Source: Pseudomonadota bacterium (GTDB taxonomy: Bacteria > Bdellovibrionota_C > UBA2361 > OMII01). Taken from it: a stretch of 64,000 bases of DNA. The stretch spans positions 1 through 64,000 of the forward strand of contig JAPLFS010000037.1 of assembly GCA_026390555.1 (NCBI GenBank), in the 5' to 3' direction. Position numbers and translations under genes: made by a program. Numbering within the stretch: position 1 is the stretch's first letter; each line of letters starts with the position of its first letter. Below the pieces are notes generated by a model that was not told where the DNA came from, did not search any database, and saw nothing but the letters and a program-made list of their open reading frames with translations. Positions 27,423 to 37,076 of the stretch are shown here, in pieces.

Positions 27423-30194
27423 CTACTCTGTAGGTTCAGCCGTATCGGCTGGCGCGACCTTCTGTTTCTTGGCTGGGCTTGCTCTCTTCTTTGCGGGCTG
27501 AGCCTTAGTGGGCTTCGTCGTAGCTGCCTTAGCCTTAGCTGGTGCCTTTACCTTAGTCTCTGCCTTTGCAGGAGCACGCTTGCGGCGACCCTTGGCTGGA
27601 CCCTTGGCAGCACGAGCTTCAAGTAATCCGACCGCCTCAACTATTGTCAGAGACTCTGGATCTGAGCCCTGCGTAAGTGAAGCGTTAGTTGTTCCATCGG
27701 TTACGTAGGGGCCGTACCGACCGCTCTTAATAACGATCGCATCACCGGAGGTCGGATGCTTTCCAACCTCCTTTAATGTCTTTGGTTGATTCGACGCGCG
27801 GCCACTAGTGCGGGGTTGTTTAAGTAGCTCAAGCGCACGCTCAATAGTAACTGAGAACGGCGACTCCTCGACTGGAATTGAGCGACTCTCCGACCCGCAC
27901 TTTACGTAGGGCCCAAAGCGACCACTCGCTATTAATATATCTTCGCTGTTCTCAGGGTTCTTGCCGATATTTTTAGGGAGGGATAAAAGCACCAAGGCGG
28001 TGGCTAGATCTAGCGACTCCGCTGACATTCCAGACAGAAGTGAGGCCATCTTTGGCTTATCACCACCCGCAACCATATCGCCCCGTTGAACGTATGGACC
28101 GAAGCGCCCCTTCTTTAAATAAACGGGGAGATTCGTCTCTGGATCGTTACCAAGTGCTGCAGGACCCTTGGCAGCCTCAGCTAAAAGTAGCTCTGCTTTT
28201 TCGGGAGTGAGCTCGTCAAAGGCAACTGTGTCTGGAATAGAGGCGCGGTGTTCACCGTTTGATAGGAATGGCCCGTAGCGGCCGATACGAACCTCAACCG
28301 CACGATCCTGCGAATCTTTACCGAGCGGAATTCCACACACCAGGCGTGGGTCGATCTGCTCTTCACCCTTAGTGACGAGATCTTTAAGACCCATTCCCGA
28401 AGGGGTGGCGTGCTCTGACTCCTGTCCGAAGTAGAAGGACCTTAGCTTTTCAATGTTATCCTTCTCGCCACGTGCGATAGCATCGAGATCATCTTCAAGT
28501 TTAGCGGTGAATTCGTAATCAACGAGGTGTAAGAAGTGCCCCTCAAGCAGACCCGTTACGCCGATAGCGAGAAAGCTAGGAACAAGAGCGGAGCCCTTCT
28601 TAAAGGCGTACTCACGCGAGAGTACGACATCAACTATAGTTGCCCAGGTGCTAGGTCGTCCGATGCCGAGCTTCTCGAGCTCCTTAATTAAACTCCCCTC
28701 GGTAAAGCGCGCTGGGGGTTGTGTGGTATGTTTAAGAACATCGTAGTTATTTGTGCTGACTGTGTCGCCCTGCTTAAGGGGCGGCAAGTTGCGCTCCTGC
28801 TCGGCTAGGTCGCCCTCTGGATCATCAGAGCCCTCAACGTAGGCGCGCAGGAATCCAGGAAACGAGATCGTCTTTCCAGAGGCCCGAAATGTTGCATCAT
28901 CTACGATTATCGATACAGCGACGCGCGTGCCCTCTGCATCGCGCATCTGACACGCGAGCGTTCTCTTCCAGATCAACTCATAGAGCCTGAAGGCTTCTAG
29001 ACCTAGGCGCTCCTTGACCGCTATGGGATGTGTAAACTCAATCCCTGCAGGGCGAATAGCCTCATGCGCCTCCTGAGCGTTCCTGACCTTGGTCTTGTAG
29101 ATGCGTGGAGCGGGGCTTAGATATTCACTGCCAAACTCACGTGCGATTAGAGAACGTGATGCTGAGAGAGCCTCCTCTGAAAGCGTCGTAGAATCGGTAC
29201 GCATGTAGGTAATAAAACCGTTCTCGTACAGAGTCTGCGCAACTGCCATGGTTCTCTTTGCGCCGAAGTTGAGCTTGCGGTTGCCCTCTTGTTGGAGGGT
29301 GCTGGTTGTAAATGGCGCGTACGGTCTCTGAGTAAAGGGTTTGCTTTCGATCTCGGTAACGGTCGGTGTTGCTTTAGCGAGTCGCGCGGCGAGCCGCTCT
29401 GCTGCTGCTTGATCGAGCAGGGTAACTTCATCTTTTTTAAACAGATTGCCGGTATCGGAGTCGAAATCCCTGCCGCTCGCAACCCGCTTTGAGGCGATGT
29501 GCGTAAGCTCAGCTTCAAAGGGTAGCGTTGGGTCGGATGCGGCCAGAAAGGTAGCTTTAAGATCCCAGTAGTCAGCCGATCTAAAACGGGCACGATCACG
29601 CTCCCTTTGAACAAGGAGCCTGATTGCTACGCTCTGCACCCGTCCGGCGCTTAGGCGAGGAACCATCTTCTTCCAGAGTAGCGGACTTACTGAGTAGCCG
29701 TAGAGACGGTCGATAATACGGCGGGTTTCCTGTGCCTTAACGAGGTTCTCATCTATCTCGCGGGCGTTATTGAGGCTCTCTTCAATAGCTTTCTTGGTAA
29801 TTTCGTGAAAGACCAACCGTTTAACCGGAACTTTAGGATTAAGCACGGCGAGCAGGTGCCAACTAATGGACTCCCCCTCCCTATCTTCGTCGGTTGCGAG
29901 GTATACCTCTGAGGCGTTTTTGACAGCTCTCTTTAGCTCGTTAACCCGCTTCTCTTTGGAATCGGGGACTATATATAATGGTGCAAAGTTATCATCTACG
30001 TTCACTCCGAGCCGTGACCACTTCTGCTTCTTAATCTCGGCCGGGATCTCGGCGGCGTTGTTCGGAAGGTCCCGAATATGGCCATAGGAGGCCAACACCT
30101 CGAAATCCTTAGAGAGGAACTTCTCGATGGTCTTAGCCTTAGTTGGTGATTCTACTATAACAAGTCGTTTCAGCATCTTTTTTAACTGCGTCAT
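27423..30194 (-). CDS. topA: DNA topoisomerase I
   Basis: Type IA topoisomerase relaxing negative supercoils. The Toprim domain at the N-terminus has IVESPTKAKTIEKFL and DEDREGESISWHL. The catalytic Tyr is in GFITYMRTDST. AGRVQSVAIRLLVQRE and GIGRPSTWATIV are family blocks. The C-terminus lacks Cys4 zinc fingers and instead carries repeated FGPYV / YGPYV modules (near residues 625, 690, 755 and 825), followed by a Lys/Ala/Pro-rich basic tail of about 70 residues. This repeat type is known from alphaproteobacterial, actinobacterial and other TopA proteins. ATG 30194 and ATG 30176 are both possible starts; neither has a strong ribosome-binding site. Confidence 0.95.
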   Translation of the reverse strand: MTQLKKMLKRLVIVESPTKAKTIEKFLSKDFEVLASYGHIRDLPNNAAEIPAEIKKQKWSRLGVNVDDNFAPLYIVPDSKEKRVNELKRAVKNASEVYLATDEDREGESISWHLLAVLNPKVPVKRLVFHEITKKAIEESLNNAREIDENLVKAQETRRIIDRLYGYSVSPLLWKKMVPRLSAGRVQSVAIRLLVQRERDRARFRSADYWDLKATFLAASDPTLPFEAELTHIASKRVASGRDFDSDTGNLFKKDEVTLLDQAAAERLAARLAKATPTVTEIESKPFTQRPYAPFTTSTLQQEGNRKLNFGAKRTMAVAQTLYENGFITYMRTDSTTLSEEALSASRSLIAREFGSEYLSPAPRIYKTKVRNAQEAHEAIRPAGIEFTHPIAVKERLGLEAFRLYELIWKRTLACQMRDAEGTRVAVSIIVDDATFRASGKTISFPGFLRAYVEGSDDPEGDLAEQERNLPPLKQGDTVSTNNYDVLKHTTQPPARFTEGSLIKELEKLGIGRPSTWATIVDVVLSREYAFKKGSALVPSFLAIGVTGLLEGHFLHLVDYEFTAKLEDDLDAIARGEKDNIEKLRSFYFGQESEHATPSGMGLKDLVTKGEEQIDPRLVCGIPLGKDSQDRAVEVRIGRYGPFLSNGEHRASIPDTVAFDELTPEKAELLLAEAAKGPAALGNDPETNLPVYLKKGRFGPYVQRGDMVAGGDKPKMASLLSGMSAESLDLATALVLLSLPKNIGKNPENSEDILIASGRFGPYVKCGSESRSIPVEESPFSVTIERALELLKQPRTSGRASNQPKTLKEVGKHPTSGDAIVIKSGRYGPYVTDGTTNASLTQGSDPESLTIVEAVGLLEARAAKGPAKGRRKRAPAKAETKVKAPAKAKAATTKPTKAQPAKKRASPAKKQKVAPADTAEPTE

Positions 30195-30276
30195 GATTAC
30201 AAAGATTTAGGGCTATAGCGCAACCCTAAGTGGTGTTATTTAACGCCATAAATAACAAACAGCGTTTGAATACCGC

Positions 30277-30900
30277 TTAGTATTTGACCGAACACCCGTA
30301 CGGCTCGGTAGAGGATGGCTGCACCGGTTTATTTGCTGCCAGGGCAGCCAGGGCTGCAAGTACATAGTTAGTTGCACCGGCTATATCGGAGCTATCGGTT
30401 GAGGGCACGTTATCAATAGCCCCCTGGTAGGCGAGGATACCCACGGCGTCTATGACAAAGAGGTGTGGGGTAATGCGTGCGCCGTAGAGGCGAGCGACGG
30501 TGCTAGTAGGATCCAACAGTAGTGCAGTTGAGTTCATCCTCAGGCTCTTTGTTATCTCGAGAGCGTGTTCGGGTGTGAGGTGCCCAAGCTTTCCTTGAGA
30601 GGAGGAGTTAATAGTTAGCCAGATAGCACCGTTCTCTGTGGCCTGCTTCTGAAAGTGTGGCATATCACCGCCGCGGTAGAACTTCTGCACGAATGGACAG
30701 CGCGCATTAAACCACTCAAGCACTACCGGCTTTCCTCTGAATTGGCTTAGCGAGATCTCAGCTCCGCTAGCATCCTGTAGATGAAAATCAGGAGCTTGAG
30801 TGCCAACAATAGCAGAGCTATCAGCGCAGGTTGTACGCAGGGGTAAGATTATTAGTGCGACAAAAAGAAACGCTAGCGTTATTTTTTTCATGGGGCGCAT
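30277..30900 (-). CDS. Exported thioredoxin-fold redoxin (AhpC/TSA type)
   Basis: A 207-residue periplasmic protein with a signal peptide (ITLAFLFVALIILPL) and a redoxin fold from about residue 30 to 180. FQLxDxxG-type start elements appear as DFHLQDASGAEISLSQFRGK. The active-site segment is WFNARCPFVQKFY with a single Cys, not CxxC, as in peroxiredoxin-like redoxins. The cis-Pro region is GARITPHLFVID. It sits 25 bases downstream of dsbD on the same strand, so it may receive electrons from DsbD. Substrate is unknown. Confidence 0.82.
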   Translation of the reverse strand: MRPMKKITLAFLFVALIILPLRTTCADSSAIVGTQAPDFHLQDASGAEISLSQFRGKPVVLEWFNARCPFVQKFYRGGDMPHFQKQATENGAIWLTINSSSQGKLGHLTPEHALEITKSLRMNSTALLLDPTSTVARLYGARITPHLFVIDAVGILAYQGAIDNVPSTDSSDIAGATNYVLAALAALAANKPVQPSSTEPYGCSVKY

Positions 30901-30925
30901 TATTAGTCAAGCTCCGTCTACGATA

Positions 30926-33124
30926 CTAAAGAGCGCCGAGCGCCTCAAGTACAGCGCCTGGGGTTAGGAGATTTGGCAGGATAATCGGCTTTTGATCGCC
31001 TAGCAGGATAACGTTAAGGGGCACTCCGTTCCTTCCAAAGCCGCGCAGAGCTTCCGTGATAACCGGATTAGACGAGGTCCAGTCACCCTTGATAAGCGCC
31101 ACATTTTTTTTCTTTATGAGCTCTCGAACCTCCTCGGAGCCAAAGACGCGCGCTTCGTTTACCTGACAAGTAATGCACCACTCTGCGGTAAAATCGAGAT
31201 AGACCGGGCGTCCGCTCGCAACGAGTTCGCTAACGCGCCGCTCCGAGTACGGCTCCCAAATTAGTCCATGTCTGTCAGGTTGCGGCGTGCTCTCGCCGTT
31301 AATATCACAGGCCCGTACGCGACTAGCGTCGATCTCAGCTCTGGTTGGAACGGCTATCATAACGCCGAGCGCAAAACAGAGCAGCGTAACGGCTGTTAGG
31401 GTACGACGAATTATCTTTGAACGCAGAGCGGAGGCGCCGATAAAGAGCCAGAATCCAAATCCAGCTAGGAGTGTGCCCCATAAGACATCCATCAGCACGC
31501 CGAGCCCATATGGATCCATCCCCATCTGACGAGCGAACACGCGCACTAACCACAGTACGGTTGCAAAGAGTGGAAACGCCATAAACTCCTTGAAGAGCTC
31601 CATCCAGGCACCGGGGCGAGGAAGGAACCTTAGGAGCCGTGGATTAAACGATAGCGCTAGATAAGGCAGACTCATGCCGAGTCCGAGGCTCGTAAACACG
31701 AGCAGGCTGAGCACGGGTGGCAGAGTAAGGGTTGCTGCGAGCGCTGAGCCCATAAATGGCCCGGTACACGGCGTTGCAACCGCTGTCGCTAGCACGCCGC
31801 TAAAGAAAGCCCCCGTTGCCGAGCTTGAAAGGCGTGTACCGCCTGCCAGGGACTGAATATAACGTCCGAGAACGATATCGCTCAGGAACGTTAGCGCCAG
31901 TCCGAGAAAAACGAAGATCATCGCCACTATAAAGGTAGGGGACTGCAGTTGAAATCCCCAGCCGAGCTGCTCACCACCGGCGCGCAGAGATAACAGAAGC
32001 CCTGCCAGAACCCAGAATGATACGAGCACTCCGAGACAGAAGCTAATGCCGTGCAGTCGGATCGTTTTGGCGTCATCCTTAGCGTGTTCAATAAATCCCA
32101 GGATCTTAATCGAGAGCACCGGAAATACGCACGGCATTAGGTTAAGGAGCATTCCTCCCAGTAGAGCCAGTAGAAGTGCCGACCAGAAACCGGTCGTTTC
32201 AGTTAAAGCATTTTTATACTGAACGGTTATTAGGGGCTTGGAGGTACCGTTAGGCAGCTCCTCCGCTCGGGTATCGATAGAGACTGCCTTCGGTGTGCCC
32301 TTTTGGGACCACCCCTCAGGGGAGTAAATTACGCCGCGGATGCGCTCGACCGGCTCCTTGCGACTCGGGTCGCGCTTAAGGGCTATCGTGAGGGCTGCGC
32401 CCTCACGCTTAATTATCTGCGCCGCTGCGTTTGCAATTATGCGCGGGTCCTCTGGAAAAAATATCATTGATTGAGGAAAGAAGCGGGGCTCAAGGGGAAT
32501 CAGCGCCACAACGAGCTGGTCCTGTTGCTCCTCAACAGCGATAGAGACCCGCGAGAGTGGCGCCGGCACTGCGGCATAGGTATCAGAAAAGATGCCGGTG
32601 TATCTTGAGGGCTCTCCAGCGCGCTCTGAGATCGGAATTGAGAGCGTTAGGGTCGCCTCGCCAGGTAAGCATTCATCCTTACAGACGAGCCATTTTACAT
32701 GCACCTCAAAGGGTAATACGCCAGCAGATGGTGCGCTGGCGGAGAGGGTAGCGGGAAAGGGGAGTAGCACCTCTCCGTAGCCGTAGTTAACGAGGGGCCC
32801 GATGGTGATGCGTTCTGGATAGGGCCATAGATTGGGCTTAATGGTAACGCCCGTTGGTGTGCGCCACTCAAAGCGTGGAGGCAATCCTGAGTCGCCAGGA
32901 TTCTTCCAGTACAGATGCCAACCCGGATCGGGCATAAACTTTACGCCGAGCGTAAAGGTTGAACCCGGTGCTACAGATTCCTGATCTGCTACGAGTTGAA
33001 TAGAGATGTGAGAGCCCTCGCCGAGCGAGTGATCCTTGCATCCTACAAAGGGGAGCAGCGCCATTAAAATTAGAAGAGAGGGTAGCTGAAAAAGAGATCG
33101 TGACTGAAAAAAAGATCGCGGCAT
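30926..33124 (-). CDS. dsbD: Thiol:disulfide interchange protein DsbD
   Basis: Carries electrons from cytoplasmic thioredoxin to the periplasm. At 732 residues it has a signal/lipobox-like start (LPFVGC), an N-terminal periplasmic domain (about 30-300) with the conserved WHLYWKNPGDSG block, and an eight-helix membrane domain. The membrane redox pair is MPCVFPVLS and TPCTGPFMG. A C-terminal thioredoxin domain ends with AEWCITCQ. The N-terminal domain resembles the large form typical of DsbD from many proteobacteria rather than the short E. coli one. It forms a two-gene unit with the redoxin. Confidence 0.93.
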   Translation of the reverse strand: MPRSFFQSRSLFQLPSLLILMALLPFVGCKDHSLGEGSHISIQLVADQESVAPGSTFTLGVKFMPDPGWHLYWKNPGDSGLPPRFEWRTPTGVTIKPNLWPYPERITIGPLVNYGYGEVLLPFPATLSASAPSAGVLPFEVHVKWLVCKDECLPGEATLTLSIPISERAGEPSRYTGIFSDTYAAVPAPLSRVSIAVEEQQDQLVVALIPLEPRFFPQSMIFFPEDPRIIANAAAQIIKREGAALTIALKRDPSRKEPVERIRGVIYSPEGWSQKGTPKAVSIDTRAEELPNGTSKPLITVQYKNALTETTGFWSALLLALLGGMLLNLMPCVFPVLSIKILGFIEHAKDDAKTIRLHGISFCLGVLVSFWVLAGLLLSLRAGGEQLGWGFQLQSPTFIVAMIFVFLGLALTFLSDIVLGRYIQSLAGGTRLSSSATGAFFSGVLATAVATPCTGPFMGSALAATLTLPPVLSLLVFTSLGLGMSLPYLALSFNPRLLRFLPRPGAWMELFKEFMAFPLFATVLWLVRVFARQMGMDPYGLGVLMDVLWGTLLAGFGFWLFIGASALRSKIIRRTLTAVTLLCFALGVMIAVPTRAEIDASRVRACDINGESTPQPDRHGLIWEPYSERRVSELVASGRPVYLDFTAEWCITCQVNEARVFGSEEVRELIKKKNVALIKGDWTSSNPVITEALRGFGRNGVPLNVILLGDQKPIILPNLLTPGAVLEALGAL

Positions 33125-33175
33125 GATGCAGGATAGTATCGGATATTAATCCCATACACGAGAGGTGTCAGGCTG

Positions 33176-33245
33176 ACCAGAGTGGCTAAATACCAGAGTA
33201 GGCTAAATACCAGAGTAGGCTAAATACCAGAGTAGGCTAGATAGG
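33176..33245 (+). repeat. 17-bp tandem repeat
   Basis: Three perfect copies of TAAATACCAGAGTAGGC, flanked by a partial unit on each side (ACCAGAGTGGC before, TAGATAGG after). It lies in the gap between dsbD and the 93-residue hypothetical gene, 10-20 bases from the stop of the latter. A minisatellite likely to vary in copy number between strains. Confidence 0.85.
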
Positions 33246-33253
33246 TAATAGAG

Positions 33254-33535
33254 CTAGGCGGCCAGAACAAGAGATCTAGCAGAGGGAAGTGTTCCTTCCT
33301 GATAGCTCTTAATAGAGCTTATATCTAGATCTGCAGAACCCTTCTCAACCTGATACTTGAAGTAACGAAGCTCTTCAATGCTAGTATTATCAGCGATACC
33401 ACGCAGCTTTGAGCTTTCTGGTGTAAGGAGATTAATGTCGGTAGGGCGTAAGGGCATGGCAAGCTCTCTTAGCTCGTCTACTACAGCAGGTAGTTTGGTT
33501 TGAGTTGACCTATTGTTCTCGACCATTAATGCCAT
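33254..33535 (-). CDS. Small hypothetical protein
   Basis: 93 residues, unrecognised, soluble and mildly acidic, without signal peptide or membrane segment. ATG 33535 and ATG 33526 are both possible starts; neither has a clear ribosome-binding site. It is supported mainly by being an intact frame with ordinary composition in an otherwise empty 700-base interval. It lies upstream of dsbD on the same strand, separated by the 17-bp tandem repeat. The 297 bases after it up to the glycosyltransferase hold no gene I can see, only a short direct repeat of CGTTATTACCCCGCTGTTA type (33752-33783). Confidence 0.45.
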   Translation of the reverse strand: MALMVENNRSTQTKLPAVVDELRELAMPLRPTDINLLTPESSKLRGIADNTSIEELRYFKYQVEKGSADLDISSIKSYQEGTLPSARSLVLAA

Positions 33536-33832
33536 AACGAAATATCACACTGTTAGAATTCAGATGCATTTATAGCACTAGGAGCTGAGGTTGCAAAGTT
33601 TTTATTTATGACGGCCATCAAGTTAATAAGCAGTGAAATCATATGGTTATGCTAGCAGTAGCTTTTTAAGATAGTGAAATCTTAAGAAGCCTAGCCCAAG
33701 GCCCCCACATCTAACTCTGGAAGCTTTACTTTCTTGCTTTAACACTCCGTCGTTATTACCCCGCTGTTATTACCCCGCTGTTACTCACGCCGTATCCGAT
33801 TAACTTTAGATACCTCTATCCACGAGCATTCC

Positions 33833-35575
33833 ATGGCGCTACCAAAATTCTCGGTCATTACTGTTTCGTATAATCATGGGCAGTTTATCCGCCAGACGAT
33901 CGAATCGGTTCTGCAGCAGGACTATCCGAACTTTGAGCATATCATTGTCGATGGGGGCTCCACCGATGATACGATCTCTATCCTGAAGGAGTATCCGCAT
34001 CTGCGTTGGAGCTCTGAGCCCGACCGCGGACAATCGCATGCCCTTAATAGGGGCTTCGCCCAGGCTAGCGGGGATATTATCGCCTGGATTAACTCCGACG
34101 ATTGGTATGCACCTAACGCCTTTCATACTGTGGCACAGCATATCGATAAACATCCTATCGTGATGGGCGCCACCTGCGTTACCGACAAAGATGGTCAGCC
34201 GACCGAACAGGTTGATAATATAGAACGCACCTGGTTCGATGCCATGAAGTATTGGGTATTTAATTCAGTACCCGCGCAGCCTGGAGTTTTCTTTACGCGC
34301 AGCTTACTCAAAGAGCTCTCGATTGAGCAGGGCGAGTGCTTCGATGAGGGGCTTTTCTTTACGATGGATTATGACCTCTGGCTTAGGATGCTTGAGCGTT
34401 ATCCGTTTTCCTGTCGAGTGCCGCAGGTGCTGTCATATTTAAGAAACTACGACACCAATAAAACCGGAGCTGATATGGCCGGCGCCTATCGAGAGATGTC
34501 GCGCGTCTATCGACGCCACGCTTCAAGACGCATTCATCAGGAGCAGAACGTTTCGTTCGTTGTGCCAGTTGATGCTGTTGATCTGCGGCTTAATGCATTT
34601 ACTGAAGCGGTTGCACAACAGAGCCTTACATCGCTAGAGGTGGTTGTTGTTGACTACTCAGGAACGAAGCAGCTCTCCAGTGCTATTCGCAAGCAGGTCT
34701 CTGAGCTTGGGGTGCGGTTACCGCAGGTTGCTTTTCAGCTCGTTCTCAGTGCAGAGGGCGCGCCACTAACTAGGAGTGTGGCGCTTGATACGGGCGTGCG
34801 TGCTGCAAGATCGCACGTCGTTGCGTGTATGAATATGCATAATGCGTTGCCGAGAGATTTTGCATTAAATGCTCTGGGGTGCTTTGCGCGTGACGATGTT
34901 GGATTGGTGTTTCCGAATCTTTCTGAGGATGTAAAGACAACCCTTTTTAGCCCGGTGCGTAACGGGCTTATGTTTAATCCTGCTGGACCGTTTAACCTCT
35001 CTCTGGCCGAACTTGATTGCGTTGTGAGAAAACTTGCCTGGCTTGATTGCGGTGGATTGAGCGCAAGCGCAAGGATGAGTCAGAGTGATTTTAGCTTTAA
35101 GCGCCTGCTTGTTATGATGGCGCACAAGGCCTGGAGACTTACGAGCGAAACGCTTCTTCCGTGCACCCTTTTACGGGCACAGAGCGTTGATGAGGAGCCA
35201 TTTAGATTGTACGTTAATTCATCGGTTGTGGACGAGATCGCTCGTGAATTACGGTGCAATCCCTTCTCTGTGCTTAGAGCAAGGAACGGCTTTGGGCTCG
35301 TTCTGCCCGACGAGCTCTGGCACTCGGCGCAGCGCGTGCTTAATCAGATTCCTGAGCAGTTTTCATTTGAAGGAAAGGGAGCCTCCATAGCGCAACTACA
35401 AGAGATTGTAGAACGCTACCCCGAATTTGGCCCAGCGCACTATTACTTTGCGCAGGCGCTTGAAGGCGCTGGACGGAGCGCTGATGCCGCAGCCGAGCGC
35501 GCAAGATGGGGCAAGATTCGCTCAGAGGAGCAGAGCTCACCGCTCTTCGGGGCATCTAGCGCTTTGGAGTCGTAG
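33833..35575 (+). CDS. Glycosyltransferase family 2 with a second, degenerate GT domain
   Basis: Residues 1-230 are an intact GT-A family 2 domain: FSVITVSYNHGQFI, VDGGSTDDT, WINSDDW (DxD-type metal site) and FTMDYDLWLRM. Residues about 245-360 repeat the pattern with VSFVVPVDAVDLRLNAF, VVVVDYSGT and ARSHVVACMNMHNALP, where the acidic metal site has become NMHN. The C-terminal 130 residues are helical, with one TPR-like pair (EIVERYPEFGPAHYYFAQALEG). It probably transfers a sugar to a surface polysaccharide. It stands alone and its last 20 bases overlap the lipoprotein gene on the other strand. Confidence 0.85.
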   Translation: MALPKFSVITVSYNHGQFIRQTIESVLQQDYPNFEHIIVDGGSTDDTISILKEYPHLRWSSEPDRGQSHALNRGFAQASGDIIAWINSDDWYAPNAFHTVAQHIDKHPIVMGATCVTDKDGQPTEQVDNIERTWFDAMKYWVFNSVPAQPGVFFTRSLLKELSIEQGECFDEGLFFTMDYDLWLRMLERYPFSCRVPQVLSYLRNYDTNKTGADMAGAYREMSRVYRRHASRRIHQEQNVSFVVPVDAVDLRLNAFTEAVAQQSLTSLEVVVVDYSGTKQLSSAIRKQVSELGVRLPQVAFQLVLSAEGAPLTRSVALDTGVRAARSHVVACMNMHNALPRDFALNALGCFARDDVGLVFPNLSEDVKTTLFSPVRNGLMFNPAGPFNLSLAELDCVVRKLAWLDCGGLSASARMSQSDFSFKRLLVMMAHKAWRLTSETLLPCTLLRAQSVDEEPFRLYVNSSVVDEIARELRCNPFSVLRARNGFGLVLPDELWHSAQRVLNQIPEQFSFEGKGASIAQLQEIVERYPEFGPAHYYFAQALEGAGRSADAAAERARWGKIRSEEQSSPLFGASSALES

Positions 35576-36032
35576 CCGCTGGAGTAGTCGTAGCCACTGG
35601 AGTAGCTGTAGCCACTGGAGTAGCCGTAGGAGTAACTGTAGCCGCTGGAGTAGCTGTAGCAGCACTAGTCGATGGAGTTCGCGGCACCCCCTTGCCACGT
35701 ACCCGCACACAATTATTAGAGAACAGCACGTAGTATGAGGCACCAAAATCTACGGTAACATCCGTAAGGACATCCGCATCTGCGGATTCTTTGGCGCGGT
35801 CAAGGGCCGCCTGGGTGTTGAGGGAGTGGGTAACCGGGATAATCCCAAATAAGTCAAATTGGCAATTGCTGCCATAGGCCGGAATAGTCCCCCTCACACC
35901 AGGTGCAACAGGACTGCTCGATGGTGCGAGAGTTATGGGCATTCCAGCGCAGCCACCAAGAAGTGTTGTAAGCAAGATAGCGCCAAGAGTGCCGTACAGA
36001 TAAATGGTTCGGTGCAGAATGTTTCTTCTCAT
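35556..36032 (-). CDS. TRL-like lipoprotein with Thr/Ala/Pro repeat tail
   Basis: 158 residues. The signal peptide ends in the lipobox LLGGC near residue 28. The central region (NCQFDLFGIIPVTHSLNTQA, then ALDRAKESADADVLTDVTVD) fits the small TRL/lipoprotein family with a predicted alpha/beta fold. The last 40 residues are a low-complexity tail of ATPVAT/ATPAAT units, encoded by imperfect 18-bp tandem repeats at about 35575-35665. GH stop is 21 bases upstream, so the two form an operon. The tail could span the cell wall or be glycosylated, which is a guess. Confidence 0.7.
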   Translation of the reverse strand: MRRNILHRTIYLYGTLGAILLTTLLGGCAGMPITLAPSSSPVAPGVRGTIPAYGSNCQFDLFGIIPVTHSLNTQAALDRAKESADADVLTDVTVDFGASYYVLFSNNCVRVRGKGVPRTPSTSAATATPAATVTPTATPVATATPVATTTPAATTPKR

Positions 36033-36053
36033 AAGTAATTTCCAGGCAAGATA

Positions 36054-37076
36054 TCAATTGTTAGCGCGGTCTCGCAGCCACACATAAAGATCTGAGACGG
36101 GGAGGTCGGCTGAAAGGTTCTTTAATCCATAGGTGCTATCGGGTGGGGTAGCTTCGGTAAATTGATACACATAAATCCTCTGAATAGTTGGGATCTTTTC
36201 ACGTAGAAATGGCCAGACCTGCTCGCCGTATGCCAGTTGCTGATTGACCCCCTGCGCCCCGCTCTCTGTAATCCAGATCGGTAGCGATAGCCCCCCTGTA
36301 AAATCTGCGATTCCGCCCGGCCTAATCACGTTTTCAAACTGTCGCCCGTAGTAGTGAATAGCCCATATATCGGCGTGCGATTGAGCGCCGGCATCCTGCA
36401 TCGCGCGGTTGTAGTTAAGAGAAGTAGGGTAGTTTTGGTTTATGGCAGTTGTGGCTGCACCTACAACAAGCTTTGAGGGTGCCCGTGCTCTAATAACCTC
36501 AGAGGATCGTTTAAGCATGTCAACATAGAGTGCGGCGCTGTTCGTTAGACCAAGGATCTGGTTCTCGGTGTTGTCTTGGTTTGGCTCGTTCCATACCTGG
36601 AATCCGATCACGCGCGGATGATTACCGTAGCGAGCGACTACAGGGCTTAACAGTTCTTCGACGAAGGTAGCGCGCGGGTCGCCCGCACTCCAGTTCGCTG
36701 GATTGCTCATCCATGTTGGGGTTCCCGTCATAACGATCAGTGCGTCTAGATCGGCCGGGATGCTTGCGAGTAGTGTGTCAGCAAAGGAGAGGTTAAGAGC
36801 AGATCCCTTGCTAGGTTGAACCAAGGAGTCCCAACGCACCAGGATTCTTACGAACCTTAGCCCTAAGGTTGAGCTAACCTCTTGAAATTGGCTACTCGGA
36901 GAGCCGAATCTGGCATCGTTAGCAAAGGCATTCATGCCTAAGGTGTCAGTATCTATGGTTTTTCTAGGAACGCCGTCAGCTATGTTCGCGGCCTCCTTAA
37001 GATCACTCGTATTACATGCGCTAGTCAGCAAGGAGGTGATTACTAATAGTAGTGTGCAGGGTAAAAAGCGAAGCAT
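36054..37076 (-). CDS. Lipoprotein glycoside hydrolase of clan GH-A (GH5/GH39-like)
   Basis: 340 residues with a lipobox signal (SLLTSAC, Cys near 21), so it is probably outer-membrane or periplasmic. The TIM-barrel enzyme has the clan GH-A catalytic pair: acid/base Glu in QVWNEPNQD near residue 165 and nucleophile Glu in IWITESGAQ near 270. Also visible are FVRILVRWDSL and WAIHYYG. Assignment between GH5, GH39 and related groups cannot be made by eye. Substrate is unknown; the neighbouring glycosyltransferase and lipoprotein suggest extracellular polysaccharide handling. Confidence 0.82.
   Translation of the reverse strand: MLRFLPCTLLLVITSLLTSACNTSDLKEAANIADGVPRKTIDTDTLGMNAFANDARFGSPSSQFQEVSSTLGLRFVRILVRWDSLVQPSKGSALNLSFADTLLASIPADLDALIVMTGTPTWMSNPANWSAGDPRATFVEELLSPVVARYGNHPRVIGFQVWNEPNQDNTENQILGLTNSAALYVDMLKRSSEVIRARAPSKLVVGAATTAINQNYPTSLNYNRAMQDAGAQSHADIWAIHYYGRQFENVIRPGGIADFTGGLSLPIWITESGAQGVNQQLAYGEQVWPFLREKIPTIQRIYVYQFTEATPPDSTYGLKNLSADLPVSDLYVWLRDRANN

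Noticed and set aside
33833-34153. Minus-strand frame antisense to the glycosyltransferase
   Set aside because: The plus-strand frame carries the complete GT2 motifs; the antisense text has none.
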